DNA of 47,891 nucleotides, from assembly GCA_049999725.1 (NCBI GenBank), contig JBNGIS010018526.1:1-47891 (forward strand). Direction: 5' to 3'. Positions within the stretch are counted from its first letter, which is position 1. The number at the start of each line of letters is the position of its first letter. The notes below the pieces were generated by a model. It saw nothing but the letters and a program-made list of their open reading frames with translations, had not been told where the DNA came from and made no database searches. This DNA comes from Haplomitrium mnioides. Its lineage: Eukaryota; Marchantiophyta; Haplomitriopsida; Calobryales. Position numbers and translations under genes: made by a program. Positions 32,401-44,269 of the stretch are shown here, piece by piece.

Positions 32401-34225
32401 ACCTTCTTCCAAGGCTGACCTTCTTACTTCCTTCTCATTCGCCCACGTTTCCGTAAACTTCCGTGGACTTTCTGCGCTCGCCACGTCATCCGAAGAACCC
32501 CTCCTTGCTGAGGAAGAACTGTGCCGATGTTGCCGTTTCATCATCTCTTCGAGATAAGAACAATACGCGCGCCTGAGGCTCCTTACATTAAGTTTTCAAA
32601 AAGCTTGATATAGGAACTACAAGGCTCCTTTGAACCATTCGCCCTTCTGTCAAACTTTCGGATGTCGCGGCCGTATTCTGTCGAACTTTCTTACTTGGTC
32701 TTGCTGAATTTGCAAAGAATCATCCTTTTGGCGTCGCTTGCTCTTCCATCAGTCGGATCTACATTAAGTCATTTTCCTGATCGACTCCATTTGGCTCCCC
32801 GGTTCATTGATGAATTGCCTTTTTAGTGTATCCTTCTTCTCCCCCAATTGGATCGGTGACATATCGCCATTCTGGCTCATCCTTCTTCCCATTGGACGAT
32901 TCGCGATGGATCAGTGTTTCAACACTGCTGCTCTTCGTCTGACTGGATCGTCGATAAGTTGCCTTTTTGCCTCTACTTGCTCTTCGTCTGACCGTCCGGT
33001 GATTCGTCCCCTTTTCGGCTCTCCTCTACTTTTCCTCTTGTCGGACCCCCGCTAAGTTACCCGTTTGGCTTCCACGGTTCTTCCTTGGTCGGATCGTCGA
33101 TAGATCACCTCTTTAGCACTCGTCGGTTCTCCTTTGACCGGATTCACGCTAAGTCATCCCTTCGGCTTCCTCGGTCCTCCTCTGCTTAGATCTACGCTAA
33201 GTCACCCCTTTGACACTCTTTCGTTCTCCTTTGACCAGACCCACAATATATCGTCTTTTCGGGTCTTCCCCCATGCTCCCCGGTTGGACACTCATCGAAT
33301 CCCTATTAAGCAAGTTCCCTACGTCGGAAGACGGATCGGAACCCACTTAATCAGGCTCCCCACTTAGGGAGGTGAATTTCCGTTAAGCTTTACTAGGCCC
33401 CGCCACTTCCCGTGAAGATCTTCGGGTTCCCTAGAGCCGCCACGTCTTCCATGGAATCCCGCGAATCGCTTCGGAGACGCCATGTTTCAGTGGAATCTCG
33501 CAGGGCCTTCAAGAAACTCCACATTTCTGCTAGGATTCGCGGACTCAAGAAAGAAGGGTCGCTCGAACCCTTGCAGAGCGTGCTCGCGCTTGTGGGATCG
33601 AGGCGTCCTCCGCTTCTTGGCCTGGCTTGCCCTTGCGACGATCCTGAATCCTCCTTTGTTCTTCGATCCTTGCTCCTGAGATGTGTGGCCGCTGCAGGAC
33701 ATGTCCGCGGTCTGTCTCTCCTCTGAGTGCCTTTAAAATGTTGCGTTGTAGATCCGTTCTCCCCCTGTGATCGCTTCGCCTTAGACGGGCGTTTTCTTCC
33801 TTCTCACTCGGCCTTGATCCTTGCTTCCCCATGAGGCCCACGGGTTCTCACTTGCCTAATGCAGATTTTGTAGTGGTACTCCTCTCTTGGCTAGCAATCA
33901 CTGCCTCCTTCTCTCTCTTCCGCCATGATCCCGTTTTCCTCCAAGGATTCATGCGCCATGCTCTTACTAGTTGATTGAGATCAATCCGTTGCTCCCAAGG
34001 TGCATTTACACTTGCAAAGGGGACATTGTGCCAATGCTGCTTTCGATTTCTTGAAGTTTGCCTTATTGCCCCAATTCACTGGCTGACATAACTCCCTCTT
34101 CAAGTGTGAAGCGTCCTCGCAAACACACTTCTTCTCCCTCAATTGCTGGGTGCCTCTGCTGACTAATCGTTAGCTCAAATTCTGCAACTCTTGCAATACA
34201 ACCCCACAAAACGCCCCCCCACAAA

Positions 34226-34252
34226 ACACACACACACACACACACACACACA
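34226..34252. repeat. (CA)n microsatellite at LTR edge
   Basis: About 13 CA units. In element orientation it is a TG run starting five bases into the LTR (TGTTATGTGTG...). The matching position in the next LTR carries a longer run. Confidence 0.95.
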
Positions 34253-34265
34253 TAACAACTTACCT

Positions 34266-34538
34266 CTATTGGCTAGGCACCCTTGATGGGGTCACAGTTG
34301 GGCCCTCCTCCTTCTCATATGAGATCAGATTGACATTCGCGGGGGGAGGAGGATTTGCGCTTGGCCCAAGAGGAGCATCGGGCCTTCGGTTTGGGCAATT
34401 CACCGCCACATGCCCATCCTTCTTGCATTTGAAGCACAAGGGAGGTGGTTGGCCATAACTGCTCTTTTGCGTCTCCGGACAGCTAGATGAAATGCGGCCG
34501 GGTTGGCCACAATTCCAACAAACCATAATTGTCGTCTA
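34266..34538 (-). pseudogene. Gag copy 1, zinc knuckles 2 and 3 with pol-derived tail
   Basis: C-terminal gag piece after an in-frame TAG (34536-34538). It holds CWNCGQPGRISSSC, a CCHC knuckle whose His is Arg, and CFKCKKDGHVAVNC, an intact CX2CX4HX4C, 17 residues apart. A proline-rich stretch follows, then EKEEGPTVTPSRVPSQ and TAG. The tail matches the very end of the Gy2 pol protein (EEGGEPTKIPSRVPI), and the LTR follows directly. Protease, RT, RNase H and integrase are absent. I infer an internal deletion joining gag to the last codons of pol. Confidence 0.85.
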
Positions 34539-34699
34539 GAGAGGCCGATTAGCAGTCCACTAATTCATAGGCCCTGCGTTCTCTCCTGCAGGCTTGCTCA
34601 GAATCGTCTGAGGTCCCCCACTGATTTGATACACCGTTTTTGGGGCCTCCTCCACGACATACTCAACTTCCTCCCTCATGTACTCGGGTGCTTCCTCCC

Positions 34700-35261
34700 T
34701 CACGTAATGCACAACATTGGGTCATTCGGACATTCCTGGAGGGAGTGTTCGTGTTGATTGCATCGGACGCACCAGACTCCAACTCTCCGGGTTGGCAATG
34801 GCCTGCCCTCCGGCTTGATTCGTGCTAAGAGGATGTTCATCGCCTCCATCTTGGTGCTTAGCTCTTCAATTCGATCCCTCCTCCCTGGCGCCCTGCTCGC
34901 CTCAAGTTTGGGTTCAATTTTCTTGTACCTTCCTTTGCTGGCTCCTTTGCGATGGCTGACCTCCTTGGTTTGCTTCTTCTTTTTGTAGTCCTTCTTCTTC
35001 TTCTTCTTTCTGGATGACCAGTCCTCCTCTGAGCTGCTGCTACTCGACTCATTCTCGCTTTCCAAGGAGGACTCGGAACTCTGATCCGTCTCCTCGCCAC
35101 TGTCTGAGGTGTCCAAAGAATCATTAGAGTCATATTTGGGCCGTGCCTTCCTTCGGGAACTGGTGATGGCAGCCTTCACATGGGATCGAGCTGCATTGAC
35201 TGTGTCCTCTAGAGTCTGTGGATCCACTTGGCGTACCCAAGTCCCGATTCCTCTGGGTGGA
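34700..35261 (-). pseudogene. Gag copy 1, middle part: charged region and zinc knuckle 1
   Basis: Continuation of gag copy 1 after the solo LTR. It starts near KVDPQTLED-like sequence, then a Ser/Glu-rich acidic tract (SSESSLESENESSSSSSEED), a lysine run (RKKKKKKDYKKKKQTKE) and a coiled-coil-like RIEELSTKMEAMNILLARI. A CCHC knuckle (CVRCNQHEHSLQEC) lies at about 34720-34770. A missing base near 34710, judged against gag copy 2, shifts the frame and gives a premature stop at 34700. Confidence 0.85.
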
Positions 35262-38200
35262 TGTCAACCGGGTGTTAAGGTACTTCATGCAAATTTTTCC
35301 AAAAATGCTTCCAATGTACACAGACAGGGCTCAAGACATGCTGAGGACTAAGTAAAAGTAAAAGAATAGGGATAAAATTTAGTAAAACTACTCTAATTGT
35401 CGATGGCCAAGCCAAGCCTACTAACCCTGTATGTAATTGACTATCTAACTCGGAGGATAGCTTGCCCTTGGGGGGGTTTAGCCTTGAACTAGGTCTGTCC
35501 AGGGGCGAGATAAGGGAAGGCGGTGGCCTTACACCCCTCTTAGGGGCTGCCTCTCGAAAGATCAAAGGAGTGGGAGGTTTATATAGTGCATTGGCCTTCT
35601 AGAGGAGAACTTATGGGATAATTTCCCAAGCTGACACTCGATGGGCAATCAGCTTGAAGGAGCGCGTGGAGACCTATGCGAGAAGAAAGGATCAGCGTGA
35701 GGAGACCTGTACAAGGATTGAATTACGACGGGATTTGGAGGGGATGGAATCGTCACAGGAATCGAGAGGAGGATGGAATGGGCTTGCACGGGGCCATGGG
35801 ACAGAATCGTAGGGGCCAAGAGGATCCAATTGCCTCAAGAAATTACGTAGGCTGAGAGGAGGAGGTTGAATTGCAATGCAGGTGGAGGAGATTTAATCGA
35901 AGGCAGAAGAGGAGTTGGATCACGAGTGGAAGGGAAAAAGGAAGTAGATCGAGAAGGGATTCAACAAGCGGGAATTGTGCAGGTAAAAGGAAATCACGTG
36001 AAGGATGAAGAGTAGATCGCGCAGGTGGAAGGAGGCATGGACCGAATCATGCAGGGAGGATTGACCCCCAAAAATTGATCGTGAGGGAGCTGGCCTGAGG
36101 CAAGGAAGAAATCGCAATGTAGGAGGAGGAATTTTGATCGATCAGGTTAGATTGGCCGAACAGAGAGAGAGGCTGGAGAAATTGTGCAGGGGATGGTGGA
36201 GCTAGGAGAGATCGAGGAGGGAACTACTTGCAGAAGAAGAATTTCCCTTGCGGCCTTGAAGAAGAATTGGCAGAAGGCACTTGCGAAGAATTTAATTTGA
36301 AAATCTATGCGCGGAAGGATGATTTGCGAGGAATCGAGTCCGAGGTCTGTGGTGTCCAATCCAAAGAACGGAGCGGAAAATCGCCTTCCTAAGTGGGGAG
36401 CCCACTTAAGGTGGTTCCGTTCCGTCTTCCGATGTGGGGAGGAACGGTTAAGAGGGATTCCGAAGCGGGTTAATTAATTGGGCGAAAGGGTGACATGTTG
36501 AGGATTCGGACGCGAGAAAGGAGATTTTGAAAGTTTGAATCGGACGTCTTCCGAAAGTTCGAAACTGATCTGCATCATTCTTACAACGAAATTTTCCACA
36601 AGTCAGGTAAAAAAGACTTTTTCAATGTTCTTACTGAAAACTTTTTGATGCCTTAGTGAAAAGAAGGAGCCTCTCAAGGTTCCTATATCAAGGGAAATAT
36701 CCAAAATGAAGATAAGACGGAGTTTCACCTGAAGAACAAGGCGTTGAAATAGTGACCTATCAACGGTCTGGATAGAAAGGGAAGAAGGTGCCGAAACACG
36801 GATATGTCGAAGAACCGGTTGGGAGAAGAACGAGGGTGTCGAAATGGCGATCCATCGAAGGTCCAACTAGAGGAGGGACAGATGGTGTCAAAATAGAGAT
36901 ATATCAATGATTCGCCAAAGGAAGCACGAAGAGGCCAAAAACAAGACTTATCAATGGTCCAGCCAAAAGGAGAACCCAATGTGGAAACAGGGATAAAGCG
37001 AAGGTCTGGCCGGAAAGGGGATGGAGAGCTGAAAGAGCGATAAATCGTAGGCAGAGCCCACTTAAAGGGGTTCCGATCTGCCATCCGATGTGGAGCTCCC
37101 CAATTAATATGGTTCCGATCAGCCTCCCTACGTGGGGAGTCCACCTAATAGGGTTCAGTCAGGACGCACAACGGGGGATCAAGGAAAGGGTGTCATAAGG
37201 GCAATCTCTCACGGGTCTGACCAGAGGACGATGGGGTGTTGAAAGAGCGACTTATCAATAGTCCGGTTAGAGGAGGAACGATGGTGCTGAAACAACGATG
37301 AATCAAAGACCCACGAGTCTGAGGAATCCAACGAGGTCCTCCGATGCGCCACGTGTCCCCTATCTGAAGTCTGCGGAATTCTACGGGGTGCCTTGAAGTG
37401 CCACGTGTCCGAGGGGCGCCGTTTTCCGTAGGGAAGTTGGACCGCCACCTTTGACCAACAATCCAAAGTTGATCTGCAGTCCGAAGAATCCATTAGACTC
37501 CCCCGACGCGCCACGTGTCCCCCATCTGAAGTCCGCGGAATTCTACGGGGTGCCCTGAAGTGCCACGTGTCCGAGGGGCGTCGTCCGACGCCGTTTTCCG
37601 TAGGGAAGTTGGACTGCCACCTTTGACCAACAATCCGAAGTTGACCTGCAGTCCGAAGAATCCAACGGACTCCTCTGACGCGCCACGTGTCAATTGTTCA
37701 ATGTCTGTGGTGTCCGATCTAAGCAATCGAGCGGAAAACCGCCTTCCTAAGTGGGGGGTCCACTTAACTTGGTTCCCAATGGTCTTTTGAAGTGGAGAGG
37801 ACCGGTTAACAGGGTTCGGTCTGAACATCCATAGGGGAGGGGTCCGGTTAAAGGGGATCTGTTCAGCTTACGAAGTGGGGATCCGATCAGCTTACAAAGT
37901 GGGGATCCTACTTAACAGTGATCCAACCAGAGGAGAACAAGGGGTGTCAAAATAGCGATAAATCGAAGATTCGACGTCCGAAGAATCTCACGAGGTGGCC
38001 GGTCCGAGGAATCCAACGGATTCCCTCAATGTGCCACATGTCAACCGTCCGACGTCTGAGGAATCTCACGGGTTGTCAGGCTAACACGAGGAAAACGCAA
38101 AGGAAAAAGGTATGTCCATTCAAACGTCGATTGCCAGAGCTACAGGTGTGAGCTTCACGTGAAATCAGTCTTGTTAGAAAGTAAAAAATAAAGCGCAACT

Positions 38201-39765
38201 GTTGGCACCATTTTCAAACTCTGAATTTGGAAAGAAACCTACTTACAAGCCGTGTGAAATGGCGGAATGCACCCCTTAGCCATCAGATAAGTGAAACAGC
38301 CTTCAAGGAAGGGCGGTGATGAATCGTCAAGAAAAAGAGGGAAAACCAGCACGGGGATAGACTAGCTTGCTCTAAAGCTATGAGGATGGATTATTCAATG
38401 TAGAGAAAGCAACACAATACGAAGGAGAGAGTTTTGGTGAGACTTCTGGTGAAGTGGGTGCACTCGTGAAGGAAGGCCATCACAAGGTGGAGGTGGACTG
38501 AGGAGGTGTTGGGAATCGTGGAGCAGGAGGCTCTAGAGGCGCAGAATACTCAGGTGGACTCACATTTGAAGGCAGACCAACATTTGGAGGTGGACCAACA
38601 CTTAGAGGAGAGGAGAATTCTTTCGGTTTGTATTTCGTGAGGGGCAGCCAAGGGAGGGTCTTGGTGTCGCCTCAACTTTAGTTTGTGCAGGAGAATCAGT
38701 CCCAGAAGCATTGGGAGCGTGCTGCTGGTGGTATAATCTTGTGGAGAAGGGAGAGGAGTGGCCACGTTAGTGCCTACGCACTGCGAGGAAGATCCAGCCA
38801 ATTCTCAGGTGGAGTGGGTGATCCAGCAGCTGGGAGGGCTGTCTTCCAGAGGTGGAAGTTAAATAAAACTTCTTCCAAGCTTCAGGAAGTAAATTCAGGG
38901 CTTCTCACAAGGGAAGTTAAAAAGAATTTGGACAGGGTGTGTGAGTGGGGAGAGAGTGGCAGTGAGGTTGATGCTTCTGGTGTTGTTGTGATTGCAAAGG
39001 CATGATTCATAATTGGAACTCAGATTCTGAACCATTGTCTGAAACTTCAAACGGGCAGAGGATTGGGTTGAGAAAGCTGAGGCAGATTACAGGGGAGAAT
39101 TTGGGCTGGCTAAGGAGGAAACAAGGGCTACATTATCTACAATGCTGGTCAGGCTGAAGTGTTGGCAATAATTGTTGTACAGGAGTGGAGGAAGTGATGT
39201 TAGGAGCGTTAGGAAGAGTGAATGATAGTTCTGCATGTGCATAGGAAGGCTAATAAGTAGGGTTCCACGTTTAAGTTGTAATTTCCATTCTGTTGAGAGA
39301 ATAAAGCGGATAGCTCTGCTTGGCTGAGTGCTGAAGTAGCTGGCCCTGGTGATAGTTCAGTACTTGGCGGAGTGTTGAGTCTTGGTGGTGTTAGGACGTA
39401 GCCTATAGAAGAAGGCTTCAAGTCTATTACTGTGTAATAAGTGCATACACCCTTGTGTAAAGGAGGTGAAATTGAATATCTACAACTAGATTTTCCTCAA
39501 GCACAGTGTTGGATGTACCCCAGGATCAATTGATTTGTGGTTGCTCTGTGTGTAGTGGGGAGGAAGTCAGGTCGGTCTTGTGCGTGGTGGGTTTGAGAGT
39601 AGTGTGGAAATGCAAGGTGAGAGGTTCAAGATCGTTAAGATCTCAATTCGCTAACGAGGGTGTTGGGGCCGTCTCATTAAAGAGCCTGGTTACTCTTTGT
39701 CACCCCTTTCCTCTAAAGTAGCATGAAACGAGTGTTAAAGGAGGAGGAAGGGGCGTTACAGTAGA
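35257..39765 (+). mobile_element. Solo LTR of a related family inserted in gag copy 1
   Basis: The insert at 35262-39760 (4,499 bp) starts TGTCAACCGGG and ends GGGGCGTTACA, with GTGGA (35257-35261) and GTAGA (39761-39765) outside: a 5-bp target duplication with one change. Gag copy 2 has the uninterrupted site GTAGA at 45268-45272. It carries no pol or gag motif. It resembles the Gy2 LTR at low identity in plus orientation (GTTAGTGCCTACGCACTGCG near 38768, GGCTGTCTTCCAGAGGTGGA near 38838, CCTAAGTGGGGAGCCC near 36391), so it belongs to a related but distinct LTR family. Confidence 0.85.
37340..37695 (+). repeat. 162-172 bp tandem repeat with GCCACGTGTC boxes
   Basis: GCGCCACGTGTC occurs at 37346, 37508 and 37680, and GTGCCACGTGTCCGAGG occurs inside the first two units, so at least five CACGTGTC boxes lie within 350 bp. 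CACGTG is the G-box and ACGTGTC the ABRE core known to bind plant bZIP factors. The unit also holds GCGGAATTCTACGGGGTGCC and GTAGGGAAGTTGGAC. This is in the solo LTR, probably U3. Confidence 0.85.
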
Positions 39766-40232
39766 GCTGCTAGGAACCATGCTGTGAGCATCCTGTAAGT
39801 GGCTGGCAGGTTTAGCTTCCTCGCCACCTTCTTGAAACATTGGAGGAATTTCCTCATAGACTCCTTTTTTTTCATCCTGAGCTGACCCATCTTGATCAGC
39901 GCTTTTGTCTCTTCGCCAATCCCACGGAACTCTACTATGAAGGCCGCCTTGAATGCATGACAGTCCCTCTTGACATTATTTGGAAAATCCTTGTACCAAG
40001 GTTGGGCTTCCCCTTTCAACACTGCTAACAGGATTCCAATCTTTACATGGGCTTCCCCATTTGCTGCTACAGTGTTCTCCAGGTCATCCAGCCATGCATC
40101 TAGGTCATCTTTCGGGCGTTCCTTGAAGGACTTATACTTGAATCTTCTTTGAAGCCTAGAAGGGGGTACAAGATTGGCCGTCCCTCCACTGGCCACTGCC
40201 ACTTCCACCCAAAAATTCCTTCTCTTCACCAC
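39761..40232 (-). pseudogene. Gag copy 1, N-terminal part
   Basis: Starts at ATG 40232 (MVKRRNFWVEVAVASG), about 130 bp after the PBS. It encodes the gag (capsid) domain: RPKDDLDAWLDDLENTVAAN, AQPWYKDFPNNVKRDCHAFK, IGEETKALIKMGQLRMKKKE, RKFLQCFKKVARKLNLPAT. It is interrupted at about residue 157 by the solo LTR; gag resumes at 35261. Before that insertion the frame was open, so this is the better preserved N-terminus of the two copies. Confidence 0.88.
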
Positions 40233-40362
40233 TCTTCCTCAACAAACTCAACCCCCATTTTCTCTGTTTCTCGGAAGTGGCTTACTTACAGTCTGACTTA
40301 AATCTCTAGTGCACAAAGTGGTGTCTCTGGTTTGGGTTGGTCTCAGGTTTCTCCAAATCTTT

Positions 40363-40381
40363 GGCCCTCCTTCTAGCGCCA
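40363..40381 (-). promoter_or_regulatory. Primer binding site, tandem unit 1
   Basis: On the minus strand TGGCGCTAGAAGGAGGGCC, 8 bases after the LTR's terminal GTGACA (spacer TGAATTTT). The site repeats at 45866-45884 with one change. It begins TGG as expected for pairing with a tRNA CCA end; I do not assign the tRNA. It differs from the Met-type PBS of Gy1 and the copia element. Confidence 0.85.
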
Positions 40382-40389
40382 AAAATTCA

Positions 40390-43300
40390 TGTCACTCCCC
40401 TAATCCAGGTCTTAACCTTTCCAGTCACCTCTTTGGAGGCAAGGGAGGACATATTTAGGGCTTTCAGGTTCTTTTTTGAGTTGGCCCCTTACCAATTACA
40501 ACTTTCAGACCTTAATGGTTCTCCCTTTCCTTGCAGGCCTTATATTCACCACTCACTCTCTTCAACTTGCACTCAAGTCATTTGTTCATACACCCCCAGG
40601 TCCACATTCATAATCCCTCCAGTTGTGCTTTGTCTAATTCTTCCACTTTATTCCAAGGGTCCAATGACTTAGACCTTGCCACCTTATTTGTGCTTTGGGG
40701 CAAAAGTGTGCGTATGACCTGCACCAATGAACAATACAAGAGAACTGGACTCCCCCTCTCAAGGTTGTTACAGAACTAGTACAATTGATCCTAACTATCC
40801 TAAGATGGACTAATTCCTAACTATGCAACATGATTAGGAGTAGAGAGCATTCACCCCTAGGGTATCAGAACTGTGTCAAGGGATTGGACTCCCCTTCCAA
40901 GGCTGTCCCAAGGTCTGCTCAACTGTTTTGATGTAGTCTATTCTAGAATGTCCCTAGAATACAAATGCAGAAAGGAAATCTAGTTTATACACATGTGCAC
41001 AAGACTCACCCAACTATGTACTACATTAGAAATAGAGTCCTTGAAGGCCCTCTGGACTGATTCACCAACTGATGCTTCCCTTCTGAATCCTTGGCTGCCT
41101 TCTAGCCTTCCAACCAACTTACCCACACACCCTTCTCTCCAGATAGTTTTCTGCTTCCATGGCTAGAAGCCCTGAATTTACTTTCTCAAGCTAGGAAGAG
41201 GATTTCTTTCACTCCCACCTCTGGGAGACAGTCTTCCCAACTACAGGTGGCTCACTCCACCTCGAGCCTTGACGGGTCCTCCTCCGCAATGCGCAGGCAC
41301 TAACGCAGCCCCCCTTCTCAGCTCCACTCAAAGAATTGCACCAGAGTGTACTCCGAACACTCTGGGTTGATGCTCTTGCACAAAGAATGAAGGGACAACT
41401 CCAAGCTCCTCACTTGGCAGCCTCCCCCAAGTTCTCAGAAGGCAAGAATCCTTTCTAGCTCACATATTGGTCTACCTCTGCTCTGGTCCACTCACGGAGA
41501 CAAGTTCACCTAGATTGCCCGAGCCTCTAGAGCTCCTCACTCAGCGATTCTTGGCGCCCTTCCAATCCACCTCCAAGCCCCCGCTTGCCCCTCGGAGCTA
41601 GTTCACCCTCTTCACGTAGCTTCTCACCAAATTCTTCCTCATGCCTTACCTTGTTGCAAAATCCCTGTCTTGAGGTCGCTGTCGCGTCCTTAGATTGCTC
41701 GTGCATCAACCTAAACAAAATTGGAGGCCCCCAATGTATACTCCCGTGAGCGTTGATCCCTCGAGCTCGATCCGAAGAGAATTCGTTAATCCCGTTGGCT
41801 CGGAATGGGAGGTGATGATGCGTGTCCCGCGAGGTCGTTTTTTCCGTTACATCAGAATGGGAGATTGCACCGCGTGTTTTGTCAGGTGGTTAGGAAAAGT
41901 CAAGTACAACAGTAACATCAACGGGGAGTCCAAGGAATCTTGCGGGTTGAGATTCCGCATATTCCAGCGGAGCCAAGTCCGAAGGGTTCCTTGGAACAGA
42001 GTTCCGAAGCGCCCCGCGGACCTTAGTCCAAAGAATCTCCGCAGATCCCTCCAAATATCCCAAGTGACCCTCCACGCGCCACATCATCCACGGCTCCGCC
42101 TTGCAAAGAGGTAAGCAAACCGTCGCGCTGACTCCCTCTTCCGAAGATGACTTGCTCTTGGCTCGAGGTTCGACGGGCTCCCACCTGTTGTCGCGTGTCC
42201 TCTGACTTGGTTGAGCCTCTCGGAGTTGCCATGTCATCCAAAGAGCGCCGTCCGACACCGCCACGTAAAAGGGTAGGCAGACCGTCGGTTGAATTTCTTC
42301 CAAAGTTGACCTGCGAAAATCCCTCCGAGCTTCTCAGGGCGTTACGTCATCCAAAAGCCGCCGTCCGATGCCGCCTCGTAGAGGCGTAGGCGGACCGTCG
42401 GGCTGACCTTCATTCAAGGTTGATCATCTGACTTCCTTCTCATTCGCCCACGTTTCCGTAAACTTCTGCGGACTCCCTACGCTCGCCACATCATCCGAAG
42501 AACCCCTCCTCGCCAAGTAAGAACTGTGCCGATGTTGCCATTTTGTCAAACCTTCGAGATAGGAACAATACGCGCGCCTGAGGCTCCCTACGTTACGTTT
42601 TCAGAAAGCTTGATGTAGGAACTACAAGGCCCCTTTGAACCATTCGCCCTTCTGTCAAACTTTCGGATGTCGCGGCCGTACCCATCGAACTTTCTAACTT
42701 GGTCTTGTCGAATCTATGAAGGATCATCCTTTCAGCTTCGCTTGCTCCTCCATCGATCGGATCTACGCTAAGTCATTTCTCAGCCGACTCCATCTGGCTC
42801 CCCAGTTCGTCGATGAATTTCGGTGTATCATTCTTCTCCCCCAATTGGATCGGTGACATATCGCCCTTCTAGCTCATCCTTCTTCCCGTTGGACGGTTTG
42901 CGATGGATCACCATTTTAGCACTGATGCTCTTCGTCTGACCGGATCGTCGATAAGTTGCCTTTTTGCCTCTACTCGCTCTTTGTCTGACCGTTCGGTGAT
43001 TCGTCTCCCTTTCAGCTCTCCTCTGCTTTTCCTCTTGTCGGATCTCCGCTAAGTCACCTCTTCGGCTTCCACGGTTCTTCTCTGGTCGGATCGTTGATAG
43101 ATCACCTCTTCAGCACTCGTCGGTTCTCCTTTGACCGGATTTGCACTAAGTCACCCCTTCGGCTTCCTCGGTCCTCCTCTGCTCGGATCTGCGCTAAGTC
43201 ACCCCTTCGGCACTCTTTCGTGTTCCTTTGATCGGAACCACGATATATCGCCTTTTTGGGTCTTCCTCTATGCTCCTCGATTGGACACTCATCGGATCCC

Positions 43301-44220
43301 TGTTAAGCGGGTTCCATACGTCGGAAGACGTATCGGAACCCACTTAACCGAGCTCCGCACTTAGGGAGGCGAATTCTCGTTAAGCTTTACTGGGCTCCGC
43401 CACTTCTCGTGAAGATCTTTGGGCTCCCTAGAGCCGCCATGTCGTCCGTGGAATCCCGCAAATTGCTTTGAAGATGCCATGTTTCTGTAGAATCTCGTGG
43501 GGCCTTCAAGGAACTCCATGTTTCCGCTAGGATTCGCGGATTCAAGAAAGAAGGGTCGCTCGAACCCTTGCAGTGCGCGCTCGCGCTTGCGTGATCAAGA
43601 TGTCCCCCGCTTCCTGGCCTGGCTTGCCCTTGCGATGATCATGAATCCTCCCTCCTTCTCTGATCCTTGGTCTTGAGATGTGTGGCCGCTACAAGACATG
43701 TCCGTGGTCTGTCTCTCCTCTGAGTGCCTCTAAAATGCTGCGTTGTAGATCCGTTCTCCCCCTGCGATCGCTTCGCCTTAGGTGGACGTTCCCTTCCTTC
43801 TCACTCGGCCTTGATCCCCACTTCCTCATGAGGCCTACAGGTTCTCACTTGTCCAATGTGGATTTTGTAGTGGTACCCCTCCCCTAGCTGGCGATCATTG
43901 CCTCCTTCTCTCTCTTCCGCCATGATCCCATTTTCCTCCAAGGATTCATGCGACGAGCTCTTACTAGTTGATTGAGATCAATCCGTTGCTCCCAAGGTGC
44001 CTTCACACTTGCAAAGGGGACATTGTGCCAATGTTGCTTCCGATTTCCTGAAGTTTGCCTTATTGCCCCAATTCATTGGCTGACATAACTCCCCCTTCAA
44101 GTGTGAAGCGTCCCCGCGAACACACTTCTTCTCCCTCAATTGCTGGGTGCCTCTGTTGACTGATCGTTGGCTCAAATTCTGCAACTCTTTGCAATACAAC
44201 CCCACAAAATGCCCCCTTAC

Positions 44221-44264
<44 letters not shown>

Positions 44265-44267
44265 ACA
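40390..44267 (-). repeat. Complete long LTR shared by two tandem units
   Basis: 3,878 bp, plus-strand start TGTCACTCCCC and end ACACACATAACA. It lies between the PBS of unit 1 and the 3' end of gag copy 2, so it is both 5' LTR of unit 1 and 3' LTR of unit 2. It carries the GC-rich unit repeats (about 42060-42400), decayed ACGT boxes (42080, 42230, 42340, 42486) and a long CA run at its right edge. It differs from 30991-34257 by several percent by eye. Confidence 0.9.
44224..44262. repeat. (CA)n microsatellite at LTR edge, about 19 units
   Basis: In element orientation a TG run just inside the LTR start. It is longer than the 34226-34252 run at the homologous place; the Gy2 LTR has only a broken TG stretch there. 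Confidence 0.95.
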
Positions 44268-44269
44268 AC

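Larger units (their letters stand above)
30991..34257 (-). repeat. Long LTR, right part after the copia insertion
   Basis: Rest of the LTR begun at 24262, ending ACACACATAACA at 34257. Without copia and one duplicate copy the whole LTR is about 3.96 kb. It includes the 113-bp GC-rich minisatellite, a region of repeated TCGGATC / GCTAAGTCACC / CTTTCGG-type phrases (32700-33340), and the CA microsatellite at the LTR start in element orientation. Open frames inside have no homology and are not called. Confidence 0.87.

Noticed and set aside
38685-39005. 106-codon open frame in the 4.5-kb solo LTR
   Set aside because: The region is homologous to the non-coding Gy2 LTR end, where the frame is broken.
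35262-39760. Considered as a full LTR element or a host gene with introns
   Set aside because: No gag or pol motif on either strand, 5-bp flanking repeats, TG...CA ends and similarity to the Gy2 LTR fit a solo LTR better.
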